Source of the DNA: Oscillospiraceae bacterium
GTDB lineage: Bacteria; Bacillota; Clostridia; Lachnospirales; Lachnospiraceae
DNA: 64,000 bases
Assembly (NCBI GenBank): GCA_021771715.1
Contig: JAETOO010000005.1
Location: forward strand, 124,001-188,000
Reading direction: 5' to 3'
The position numbers and the translations under genes are program-made. A model generated the notes under the pieces. That model did no database searches. It was given only the letters and a program-made list of their open reading frames with translations, and was not told where the DNA came from. Positions 43,203-50,702 of the stretch are shown here, in pieces. Each line of letters begins with the position of its first letter. The first letter of the stretch is position 1.

Positions 43203-43412
43203 ATGCCGCTTTCGATGGTAGGAATCGGGGAAGAGAATGTCATTAAAAAGGTGGGCGGAAAAGAGGAGACGCGGTTGTTTCTGGAACGGCTCGGCTTTGT
43301 GACAGGCGGTATGGTGACCGTCGTTTCCGAGGTCGGCGGAAATATGATCGTCAATGTAAAGGATTCCCGCGTCGCGATCGGAAAGGATATGGCGAACAAG
43401 ATTATCGTCTGA
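43203..43412 (+). CDS. feoA: FeoA-family protein (first)
   Basis: The 69-residue SH3-like protein has the FeoA pattern ETRLFLERLGFVTGGMVTVVSEVGGNMIVNVKDSRVAIGKDMANKI, seen in pieces. FeoA proteins regulate or assist FeoB in ferrous iron uptake. Followed by a second, different FeoA. Confidence 0.88.
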   Translation: MPLSMVGIGEENVIKKVGGKEETRLFLERLGFVTGGMVTVVSEVGGNMIVNVKDSRVAIGKDMANKIIV

Positions 43413-43461
43413 GCCATCCCGGCAGCGATCGGGAAGAATGGGAGGAAAGAAGGAGAGCAGT

Positions 43462-43683
43462 ATGAGAACATTAAGAGACGTTGCCTGCGGGCAGACCGTT
43501 ACGGTCAGGAGGCTTCACGGCGAGGGACCTGTGAAGAGACGTATCATGGACATGGGGATCACGAAGGGCGTATCCATTTTTGTCAGAAAGGTGGCTCCGC
43601 TCGGCGACCCTGTCGAGGTCACGGTCCGCGGCTATGAGCTTTCTCTGAGAAAGTCGGATGCCGGCACGATCGAAGTAGAGTAG
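43462..43683 (+). CDS. feoA: FeoA-family protein (second)
   Basis: The 73-residue protein shows MRTLRDVACGQTVTVRRLHGEG, RRIMDMGITKGV and VRKVAPLGDPVEVTVRGYELSLRKSDA, the standard FeoA form. ATG 43462 follows AAGGAGAG; the longer frame from 43438 is rejected. Confidence 0.93.
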   Translation: MRTLRDVACGQTVTVRRLHGEGPVKRRIMDMGITKGVSIFVRKVAPLGDPVEVTVRGYELSLRKSDAGTIEVE

Positions 43684-43706
43684 GATAAATTTTTTTTGAG
43701 CATAGG

Positions 43707-43720
43707 TTAGCGAAAACTAA
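43707..43720. promoter_or_regulatory. TTAG-N5-ACTAA operator upstream of feoB
   Basis: TTAGCGAAAACTAA lies 24 bp after the second feoA stop and 213 bp before feoB. The gap 43684-43932 otherwise holds no recognised gene; a short TTG-started frame near 43832 runs into feoB and is unsupported. Confidence 0.6.
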
Positions 43721-43932
43721 TCACAGAAAGTCTGGGCAGACAAGAAAGAGGTCAGACAAACCCGAAAAGAAGTATGACGTATTTCTGGCCGGGCGGATAC
43801 GGGACAGAAGGACCGGAAGAGGAGTCTCTTGTCAAAGCGCGTTCGGTATGACACGCGGGAAACAGCAGAGATTCTGGAACGGCTGTCCGGAAAATCGGAT
43901 TCGATAGAAAATCAGAAAGAAGGAATGAAGAG

Positions 43933-46425
43933 ATGGCGATTAAGATTGCACTTGCCGGTAATCCGAACTGCGGCAAGACGACACTGTTCAATGCACTGAC
44001 CGGCTCGAACCAGTTTGTGGGAAACTGGCCGGGCGTCACGGTGGAAAAGAAGGAGGGAAAACTGAAGGGGAACAAGGACGTTGTGATTATGGACCTTCCG
44101 GGTATCTATTCCTTGTCTCCGTACACATTGGAGGAGGTCGTCGCGCGGAACTACTTGATCAGCGAGCGGCCGGATGCGATTATCAATATCGTGGACGGCA
44201 CCAACATCGAGCGGAACCTGTATTTGTCGACCCAGATTATGGAGCTGGGCATTCCGGTCGTGATGGCCGTGAACATGATGGATATCCTGGAGAAGAGCGG
44301 TGATGTGATCCACACGGATCGGCTGAGCAAGCGCCTGGGCTGCGAGGTGGTCGAGATTTCCGCACTGAAGGGCACCGGGATCCAGAAGGTGGCGGAGAAG
44401 GCGGTCGGGCTGGCCGGGAGAAAAATGGCGGCCAGGGCAGTTCACGAGTTCCATCCCGATGTGGAGGCCGCGATTGAGGCAGTCGAGGGGAGGCTTGGCA
44501 CGATCCCAAAGGAACAGAGACGGTTCTTTGCGATCAAGCTGCTCGAGAAGGACGACAAGATTCATGAGCAGATGACACAGGTGCCGGAGGTTTCCGCTGA
44601 GATCAAGGCACTGGAAGACCGTTTTGACGATGACACCGAGAGCATTATCACAAATGAGCGGTATGTCTACATATCAAAAATCATTGGCGAGTGCGTGACG
44701 AAGAAGTCCTCAAAGGAGAAGCTCACAACCTCCGACAAGATCGATCGTGTGGTGACAAACCGCTGGCTGGCGCTGCCGATTTTTGCGCTGGTGATGTGGC
44801 TGGTCTACTATGTGTCCGTTACGACCGTCGGCACGATTGCGACAGACTGGGCGAACGACGGCGTGTTCGGAGACGGCTGGCACCTGTTCGGCGTCGGCAC
44901 GGGCGAGTATGAGGAGTTGGCCCAGGAGTACGGCGGAGCCGCCGAGGTGGTAAACGCGTTCGTGGCGGATGCGGGAGCGGACGACGTGGCTGCGGCTCTG
45001 GATGCGGAGTCCGAGGAGTTTGACGCGGAGGCGGCAAAGACTGCGCTGGAAGAGTTTGCGGTAGATGTCAGGGAGGATGCGACCGTCTCATATATGGTGC
45101 AGGATGAAGAGACCCTGGCGGAGGAGGAGACCTCCGCGACGGGTGCAGATTTCCAGGAAGCTGTCGCGGTATTGGATGCGTATGGATATGTGGAGCCGGA
45201 TCCGTCTGAATACGGCATCTGGGTACCAGGTATTCCGACTCTGCTTGAGGGTGTGCTCTCGAAGCTGAACTGTGCCGAATGGCTGCACGGGCTGGTGATG
45301 GACGGCATTGTCGCAGGTGTCGGAGCCGTGCTTGGCTTCGTGCCGCAGATCCTGATCCTGTTTCTTTTCCTAGCGTTTCTGGAGGGCTGCGGGTACATGG
45401 CGCGCATCGCGTTTATCATGGACCGGATCTTCCGCAAGTTCGGGCTTTCCGGTAAGTCTTTTATCCCGATGCTGATCGGCTCCGGCTGCGGCATCCCGGG
45501 TATCATGGCGTCCCGCACGATCGAGAACGACCGGGACCGCAAGATGACGATTATGACGACAACCTTTATCCCTTGCGGCGCGAAGCTTCCGTTCATCGCG
45601 ATGGTGGCAGGCGCGGTGTTCGGCGGCGCGTCCTGGGTGGCTCCGTCCGCGTACTTCCTCGGAATTGCGGCGATCATCTGCTCCGGCATTATTCTGAAGA
45701 AGACGAAGCTGTTCTCCGGCGACCCGGCTCCGTTTGTCATGGAGCTCCCGGCCTACCATCTGCCGACGGCCGGCAGCGTGCTGCGCAGCATGTGGGAGCG
45801 CGGCTGGTCGTTCATCAAGAAGGCAGGCACGATCATCCTGCTCTCGACGATTGTGATCTGGTTTACGACGTACTTTGGATTTGCGGGCGGCGCGTTCCGG
45901 ATGCTCGGCGAGGATGAGATCGAGTACAGCCTCCTGGCGACGATCGGAAAGGGTCTGAGCTGGATCTTCATCCCGCAGGGCTTCGGTAACTGGCAGGCGG
46001 CAGTCGCTTCGATCACGGGCCTTGTGGCGAAGGAGAATATCGTCGGCACGATGGGAATCCTGTTCGGCGGCGGAGATGTGAGCGCGTATGCGGCGATCGG
46101 AGCGACGTTTACGGTGCTGAGCGGCTATGCGTTCCTCGCGTTTAACCTTCTGTGCGCACCGTGTTTTGCGGCGATGGGCGCGATCAAGAGAGAGATGAAC
46201 AACGCGAGGTGGTTCTGGATCGCGATCGGATATCAGTGCGGCTTTGCATGGCTGGTTTCCATGTGTGTGTACCAGATCGGTACGCTCGTCACAGGCGGCG
46301 GGTTCGGCATCTGGACCGTCATCGCAATCGCTGTGGTGATCGCGTTCGTGTACCTGCTGTTCCGCCCGTACAAGGAGAGCGCAACGCTGAAGGTTGATGT
46401 GAAGAAAACGGTTGGCGCGAAGTAA
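43933..46425 (+). CDS. feoB: Ferrous iron transporter FeoB
   Basis: The 830-residue protein has an N-terminal G domain (G1 GNPNCGKTT at about residue 8-16, G2 region GNWPGVTVEKKEG, G3 DLPGIYSL, G4 NMMD) and a GDI region, then about eight membrane helices with Gate motifs LIGSGCGIPGIMASRTI and FIPCGAKLPFIAM. An insertion of about 110 acidic residues (roughly 300-425, rich in Asp, Glu and Ala) follows the first membrane helix and probably faces outside. ATG 43933 follows AAGGAATGAAGAG. Confidence 0.96.
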   Translation: MAIKIALAGNPNCGKTTLFNALTGSNQFVGNWPGVTVEKKEGKLKGNKDVVIMDLPGIYSLSPYTLEEVVARNYLISERPDAIINIVDGTNIERNLYLSTQIMELGIPVVMAVNMMDILEKSGDVIHTDRLSKRLGCEVVEISALKGTGIQKVAEKAVGLAGRKMAARAVHEFHPDVEAAIEAVEGRLGTIPKEQRRFFAIKLLEKDDKIHEQMTQVPEVSAEIKALEDRFDDDTESIITNERYVYISKIIGECVTKKSSKEKLTTSDKIDRVVTNRWLALPIFALVMWLVYYVSVTTVGTIATDWANDGVFGDGWHLFGVGTGEYEELAQEYGGAAEVVNAFVADAGADDVAAALDAESEEFDAEAAKTALEEFAVDVREDATVSYMVQDEETLAEEETSATGADFQEAVAVLDAYGYVEPDPSEYGIWVPGIPTLLEGVLSKLNCAEWLHGLVMDGIVAGVGAVLGFVPQILILFLFLAFLEGCGYMARIAFIMDRIFRKFGLSGKSFIPMLIGSGCGIPGIMASRTIENDRDRKMTIMTTTFIPCGAKLPFIAMVAGAVFGGASWVAPSAYFLGIAAIICSGIILKKTKLFSGDPAPFVMELPAYHLPTAGSVLRSMWERGWSFIKKAGTIILLSTIVIWFTTYFGFAGGAFRMLGEDEIEYSLLATIGKGLSWIFIPQGFGNWQAAVASITGLVAKENIVGTMGILFGGGDVSAYAAIGATFTVLSGYAFLAFNLLCAPCFAAMGAIKREMNNARWFWIAIGYQCGFAWLVSMCVYQIGTLVTGGGFGIWTVIAIAVVIAFVYLLFRPYKESATLKVDVKKTVGAK

Positions 46426-46451
46426 GAAAGAGTCAGTAGGGAGGATTGCAT

Positions 46452-46586
46452 ATGGGAAATTTGATTGTCGGGGCAGCGGTGCTTCTCGTGGTCGGGCTTG
46501 CGGTGAGGAGCATGCGCAGGGACAGGAAAAACGGAAAATCCGTTCAGTGCGGCGGGAACTGCAGTCACTGCGGTCACTGCCACTGA
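46452..46586 (+). CDS. FeoB-associated Cys-rich membrane protein
   Basis: This 44-residue protein starts at ATG 46452 after GGGAGGATTGCAT and begins MGNLIVGAAVLLVVGLAVRS, a single membrane helix, then a basic stretch and a C-terminus VQCGGNCSHCGHCH with four Cys and three His. This is the form of FeoB-associated Cys-rich proteins found next to feoB in Clostridia. It probably helps FeoB handle Fe2+. Confidence 0.88.
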   Translation: MGNLIVGAAVLLVVGLAVRSMRRDRKNGKSVQCGGNCSHCGHCH

Positions 46587-46593
46587 GGTGGGT

Positions 46594-46713
46594 CAGGTGC
46601 GTCGGACAGCGTGCGGGCGACGGTGCGACCGGGCAGGTGCGTCAGACAGCGTGCGGGCGACGGTGTGACCGGGCAGGTGCGTCGGACAGCGTGCGGGCGA
46701 TGGTGTGACCGGA
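46594..46713. repeat. 40-bp tandem repeat, three units, before the Fur-like gene
   Basis: Three units at 46594, 46634 and 46674 share CAGGTGCGTCGGACAGCGTG then CGGGCGACGGTGTGACCGG. It starts 7 bp after the stop of the Cys-rich protein gene. The last unit runs into the GGAAGGG that serves as ribosome binding site of the Fur-like gene. Confidence 0.9.
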
Positions 46714-46723
46714 AGGGATGACG

Positions 46724-47233
46724 ATGCAGAGGGAAGAGATTATTGAGAGCCTGAAGGCGCAGGGCTGCCGGATCACGAAGCAGCGGCTGACGCTTCTGGA
46801 TGTGATTCTGGAGGAGGACTGCTCCTGCTGCAAGGAGATTTACTACAAGGCCTCCCTGAAGGATTCCGGCATCGGGATGGCGACGGTATACCGGATGGTG
46901 AATATGCTGGAGCAGATCGGCGCGATCGGACGGAGAAGTATCTATCCGCGGTGCAGCGGCGAGCAGGGGGAACAGAAGACCGATTCGGAGCCGGGCTGCA
47001 GCGGCGCGCAGGAGACGCAGAAGACCGATTCGGAGCCGGGCTGCAGCGGCGAACAGGGGATGCAGAAGACTGATTCGAAGCCGGGCTGCAGCATCGAGCT
47101 GAGCGACCACACGGTCTTCTGCCTGTCGCCGGAGCGGCTGCGGGATGTGATGCAGGCCGGGCTGCGCGCATGCGGCTACATCGGCGATCAGGAAATCGAG
47201 ACCATCCTGCTTCGGGCAGTCAGATCGCGTTAA
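46724..47233 (+). CDS. Fur-family-like regulator with a repeat insertion
   Basis: The 169-residue protein has a Fur-type winged helix (EIIESLKAQGCRITKQRLTLLDVILEED, CCKEIYYKASLKDSGIGMATVYRMVNMLEQIGAI). Where Fur proteins carry the His-rich metal and dimerization region, it has three 15-residue repeats (CSGEQGEQKTDSEPG type, residues about 78-122) and a short tail ending RLRDVMQAGLRACGYIGDQEIETILLRAV. The typical HHH metal ligands and CxxC zinc site are not evident, although each repeat brings one Cys. It may be a DNA-binding protein that has lost or changed metal sensing. Start ATG 46724 fits GGAAGGG better than ATG 46718. Confidence 0.78.
   Translation: MQREEIIESLKAQGCRITKQRLTLLDVILEEDCSCCKEIYYKASLKDSGIGMATVYRMVNMLEQIGAIGRRSIYPRCSGEQGEQKTDSEPGCSGAQETQKTDSEPGCSGEQGMQKTDSKPGCSIELSDHTVFCLSPERLRDVMQAGLRACGYIGDQEIETILLRAVRSR
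46957..47091. repeat. In-frame 45-bp tandem repeat in the Fur-like gene
   Basis: Three copies of a 45-bp unit (GGCTGCAGCGGCGAACAG core, with CAGAAGACCGATTCG) encode three 15-residue repeats. The copies are more than 85 percent identical, so the expansion looks recent. Confidence 0.88.
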
Positions 47234-47279
47234 TATCCACAGAAATAACCGCCGAAGGAGATTGATATTATTTTTATTA

Positions 47280-47417
47280 TTGCGTATAGCGTTTGCCGGC
47301 GAAGCAGAAAAGGCGGGCTTTACAACTGAGGGAGAAATGCAGGATTATATGAAGGAAATCCGAAAGGAAGTAAGAGGTTACGATGGCGGAATTCCTGGAA
47401 CGATATTAGAAACATAA
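47280..47417 (+). pseudogene. Short open frame resembling an antitoxin tail
   Basis: A frame from TTG 47280 to TAA 47417 encodes about 45 residues with AEKAGFTTEGEMQDYMKEI and RKEVRGYDGGIPGTI. The part AGFTTEGEMQDYMKEIRKEVRGY resembles the C-terminal tail of Phd/AbrB-type antitoxins. No ribosome binding site fits well and no N-terminal domain is present, so it is more likely a gene remnant than an active gene. Low confidence. Confidence 0.25.
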
Positions 47418-47418
47418 A

Positions 47419-47465
47419 GGCAGGCAGCGTGCAGAAATAAAAAGTACGCTGCCTGCCATTTTTGT
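47419..47465. terminator. Bidirectional terminator
   Basis: GGCAGGCAGCGT and ACGCTGCCTGCC form a 12-bp stem followed by ATTTTTGTT on the plus strand. It lies between the Fur-like region (+) and the ATP-grasp gene (-), and can serve both directions. Confidence 0.85.
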
Positions 47466-47473
47466 TCAGGGCT

Positions 47474-48670
47474 TCAGGCGTTGCATTTAAGGATATCGTC
47501 GTAGAATTCCTCCATCTCCTTGCGCGTCTCGAAGACTGCGACGTACATCTGGTTGCCCATAGCGGTCGCGAGCGCGTCCGGCATGCGGTCGTTCATCTTC
47601 ATGCAGTGGCCGTACTTCTTCAGAATATCGGCGTGCGTCATCGCGAAGTCCTTGCCGTCTCGGCGGCCGGCGAACGCGCAGTAGGAGTGCTGGCCCACGG
47701 GCATGGTCGAGCGGTCGAAGGCGATCATGTCCGCCCAGATCTTGTAGACATCCGTGCTGTGCGCGAAGTCCATCATATCCGGGGTGAAGCCGCCGCACGG
47801 GCGCATATTGACCTCGAGCGCGACGATGTCGCCCTTCTTGCCAAGGCCCTCCTGGTCGGCGAGCAGGCGGAAAAATTCAAAGTGGACGAAGCGGCTCCTG
47901 ACGCCGAAGCTCTTCACCGTCGCGCGGCCCGCAGCCCGGGTGTCGTCCGGGAGATCCTTCAGGATGTAGTAGATCGAGTTGTCGTTGTTGTTGACGATGT
48001 CCATGATCGACATCGGTGTCACGTTTCCGGTCTCAAACATGGGCTCGCCTTTTGAGTCGATGATCGCGTCGTAGGAGTTGACCTCTCCGTTGATGTACTC
48101 CTCCATGATGTACTGCGTGTCCGGCCACTTGTACTCGAAAAAGCTTTTCATCTGCGCGTCGTTCTCCAGACGGAAGGTGTGCGACGCGCCGACGCCGTTG
48201 TCAGGCTTCGCGACGACTGGGTAGCCGACCTTCCCGGCGAAGGCGAGGCAGTTCTCGAGGTCGTCCACCATGTGGTAGCGCGCGACCGGAATGCCGGCTT
48301 TCTGGTAAAATTCCTTCATCCTGGACTTGAATTTGATCCGGGGCATGTCCGACACCTGGAAGCCGCTCTGGATGTTGAAATCGGTGCGCAGCTTGGCGTC
48401 GCGCTCGAGCCAGTATTCGTTGTTCGACTCGAGCCAGTCGATCCGGCCGTGCTTGTACGTCAGGAAAGCGACCGCGCGGTAGACCTCGTCCTCGTTTTCG
48501 AGGTTGCTGACCTTGTAGTACTCGTTCAGGCTTTCTTTTAAATGCTGCGGGAGCTCATCGTACGGCTGATCTCCGATGCCAAGCACGTTCAGTCCGTTTT
48601 TCTTGAGCTCCCGGCAGAACATCCAGTAGTTCGTTGGGAAGTTCGGTGAGATAAAGATAAAATTTTTCAT
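47474..48670 (-). CDS. ATP-grasp ligase of unknown substrate
   Basis: The 398-residue protein has the ATP-grasp fold: a Rossmann-like start (FIFISPNFPTNYWMFC), the nucleotide-binding region GYPVVAKPDNGVGASHTFRL, MEEYINGEVNSYDAIID and the metal-binding ALEVNMRPCGGFTPDMMDFA. Such enzymes join a carboxylate to an amine or thiol with ATP. The partner is unknown. Two alpha/beta-hydrolase genes follow upstream on the same strand and an LTA-synthase-like gene is divergent from them. ATG 48670 is preceded by AAGGAGG on the minus strand. Confidence 0.85.
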   Translation of the reverse strand: MKNFIFISPNFPTNYWMFCRELKKNGLNVLGIGDQPYDELPQHLKESLNEYYKVSNLENEDEVYRAVAFLTYKHGRIDWLESNNEYWLERDAKLRTDFNIQSGFQVSDMPRIKFKSRMKEFYQKAGIPVARYHMVDDLENCLAFAGKVGYPVVAKPDNGVGASHTFRLENDAQMKSFFEYKWPDTQYIMEEYINGEVNSYDAIIDSKGEPMFETGNVTPMSIMDIVNNNDNSIYYILKDLPDDTRAAGRATVKSFGVRSRFVHFEFFRLLADQEGLGKKGDIVALEVNMRPCGGFTPDMMDFAHSTDVYKIWADMIAFDRSTMPVGQHSYCAFAGRRDGKDFAMTHADILKKYGHCMKMNDRMPDALATAMGNQMYVAVFETRKEMEEFYDDILKCNA

Positions 48671-48763
48671 AACGTTCCTCCTTGTGACAGTGCGGTCAGG
48701 ACAGACCGGTCCTGCGGATTCACACGGCAGACCTTGCCGCGGATCAGATCTTTTGTGTCAGAT

Positions 48764-48913
48764 GCCGGCTCAATCGTCCGTCTCGTCGAGCAGATACAGG
48801 GCGGTGCTCAGACGACTGCTTACCGGCAGGCGCGGGGCGATGCGTCAGTCGTCGGTCTCGTCGAGCAGATACGGCAGGAAATAGGTCGTCTGCCGGTACC
48901 ACCAGTCCCAGTC
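48764..48913. repeat. 75-bp duplication of the esterase 3' end
   Basis: GTCTCGTCGAGCAGATAC occurs at 48780 and 48855, an offset of 75 bp, with similar sequence on both sides. The copy at 48855 is the true end of the esterase gene (stop at 48845-48847, minus strand); the other lies just downstream of the stop. It fills much of the gap between the esterase and ATP-grasp genes. Confidence 0.75.
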
Positions 48914-49609
48914 ATGCGCACAGTCGTATCCCCAGAGGTCGACCCAGGCGTGGATGCCTTTTTCCTGGAAGAGCTCGCCGAGCTGGCGCGTTGACTGCGG
49001 AAGCTCCCAGGGGCCCTGCCCGGCGCAGAAGACCGCTTTTTTGAGGTTGTACAGCTCGATGTACGGGTGATCGGCGGGCATGTTGGCCAGGAAGTGGACG
49101 GGAGAATTCTGGTAGACGAGGTCGTCCATGTAGCTGCCAAAGCCGTACTCTGCGTTGTAGATCCCGCTCAGGGCCAGAAGACGGTCGAACAGATCCGGAC
49201 GCCGCAGATACAGGTTCGCCGCGTGGGTTGCGCCGAGGCTGCAGCCGAACGCCAGGATGCCGGGATAGCCCTCCCAGCCGTTGCGCTCGTTGACCATCGT
49301 GCGCATGAAGGGGACGAGCTCGTCCGTGATAAAGCGGATCCACTGCTCGTAGCGCTCGATCCGGCACCTCGGGTCAAAGCTGCGGTTCGACCATGTCTCC
49401 TGGTCCACGGTGTCGATCGAGAATACCATGATCTTTCCGGCGTCGATCCACGGGGCGCAGACATCGGCCATCTTGTAGTTCTCGAAGTCATAGAACCGGC
49501 CGTCCTGGCACGGGATGAACAGCACCGGCCGCCCGGCGTGCCCCCAGACCTTGCATTCCATGTCGCGGTTCATAGCGGGGCTGTAGCTCTTGAAATATTG
49601 TGTTTCCAT
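48845..49609 (-). CDS. Alpha/beta-hydrolase esterase
   Basis: The 254-residue protein has a nucleophile elbow GCSLGATHAANLYL and a late His in GYDCAHDWDWWYRQT, consistent with a Ser-Asp-His hydrolase of the esterase D/feruloyl esterase-like group. No signal peptide, so it acts in the cytosol. ATG 49609 is preceded by AGGAGG on the minus strand. Its substrate is unknown; it pairs with the next esterase gene. Confidence 0.85.
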   Translation of the reverse strand: METQYFKSYSPAMNRDMECKVWGHAGRPVLFIPCQDGRFYDFENYKMADVCAPWIDAGKIMVFSIDTVDQETWSNRSFDPRCRIERYEQWIRFITDELVPFMRTMVNERNGWEGYPGILAFGCSLGATHAANLYLRRPDLFDRLLALSGIYNAEYGFGSYMDDLVYQNSPVHFLANMPADHPYIELYNLKKAVFCAGQGPWELPQSTRQLGELFQEKGIHAWVDLWGYDCAHDWDWWYRQTTYFLPYLLDETDD

Positions 49610-49754
49610 AGGATTCCTCCTGTGATGGTGGTGCGTCCCTTTTTGCAGTCAGCACAAGGAGACGCAGGAGTGTTTTGCAGCAGGCTGCGGGATATTTCCG
49701 CGGACAGGCCGGGCAGCCATGCCTGCAGCGGGGTATTCGACTTTTCGATCCGCG

Positions 49755-50519
49755 CTACGGCTCGTACATCAGGGTATGTAAGACGAAGGGCAGCTGCTTT
49801 TCCCAGCTCACCTCACAGTGATTCCCGAACGGAACGATGCGGCTCGTGAGGAAGGCCTTTTTCTGCAGCAGCAGAAGCGTCATCCGCTCAAACTGGGCCT
49901 GCATCTCCTTGTGAAAACTGATTTCCCGGGAGCCGTAGTCCAGATAGATCACGGTGTCCGCTCCAAGCCGTGCTTCCTTCACGAGCGATTCCAGCTTCTG
50001 ATTCGCGGTCCAGATCGAGGGTGAGAGCGCGGCGGCTCTCGAGAATACGGAATTGTATCTGAGCACCGCGTACAGGCTCATCAGGCCGCCCATCGAGCTG
50101 CCTGCGATGTACGTGTGTGCGCGGTCGGGCAGTGTCCGGTAGCTGCGGTCGATCTCTTCCTTGAAGGTGTGGATCAGCCAGTGCATCGTCTGGTCGCCGC
50201 GCCCTTCGATCGCGCCGAGCTTCGGGTCCGAGAAGGAGTACGGAGCGTACTCTCTGAGCCTGCCGTTGTCCGGGTCATGGCTGCACTCGATGGCGGCGAT
50301 GATCAGCTGGGTGTTGGTGAAGTCCATATACTCCTTCATGCCCCAGCACTTTCCGTAGGTGGCATCAGAATCAAAAAAGACGTTGTGGCCGTCAAACATG
50401 TACAGGACAGGGTAGCGTCTGTCCGGATCATATTCATAGGATTCCGGCAGGTAGAGATACGCGGTGCGCGGGTCATCGCCGTCTCTGGCCGGAAATGGCA
50501 GGGTCCATTTTTTTACCAC
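49755..50519 (-). CDS. Alpha/beta-hydrolase esterase (putative esterase family)
   Basis: The 254-residue protein shows YPVLYMFDGHNVFFDSDATYGKCWGM, the nucleophile elbow AGSSMGGLMSLYA and a late NHCEVSWEKQLP with the catalytic His. It belongs to the putative esterase (Fes/YbbA-like) group. It is the first gene of the minus-strand trio esterase-esterase-ATP-grasp. Gap 49610-49754 to the second esterase shows nothing recognised. Confidence 0.85.
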   Translation of the reverse strand: MVKKWTLPFPARDGDDPRTAYLYLPESYEYDPDRRYPVLYMFDGHNVFFDSDATYGKCWGMKEYMDFTNTQLIIAAIECSHDPDNGRLREYAPYSFSDPKLGAIEGRGDQTMHWLIHTFKEEIDRSYRTLPDRAHTYIAGSSMGGLMSLYAVLRYNSVFSRAAALSPSIWTANQKLESLVKEARLGADTVIYLDYGSREISFHKEMQAQFERMTLLLLQKKAFLTSRIVPFGNHCEVSWEKQLPFVLHTLMYEP

Positions 50520-50634
50520 AATAAAGGCTCCTCTCTGTGTAAAGCTTGCGGCAGTCGGAAGAGACCGGCTGCCTTTGTGGACATTATACGCGGGTTTTGG
50601 TGGAAATACAAGGAAAACAAAGTTTACATTTTTG

Positions 50635-50663
50635 TTGAATTAAGGGGAAACTTGTTGTAAGAT
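50635..50663 (+). promoter_or_regulatory. Promoter of the LTA-synthase-like gene
   Basis: TTGAAT (50635) and TAAGAT (50658) are 17 bp apart, about 40 bp before the start codon. Confidence 0.6.
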
Positions 50664-50702
50664 AGACAGCGTGAGAGAGGGCAGGGGGATCAAATTCTGA
50701 AG

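Noticed and set aside
43774-43932. Short leader peptide genes upstream of feoB
   Set aside because: Two or three short frames exist, but none has good ribosome binding site spacing together with sequence support; the interval is short.
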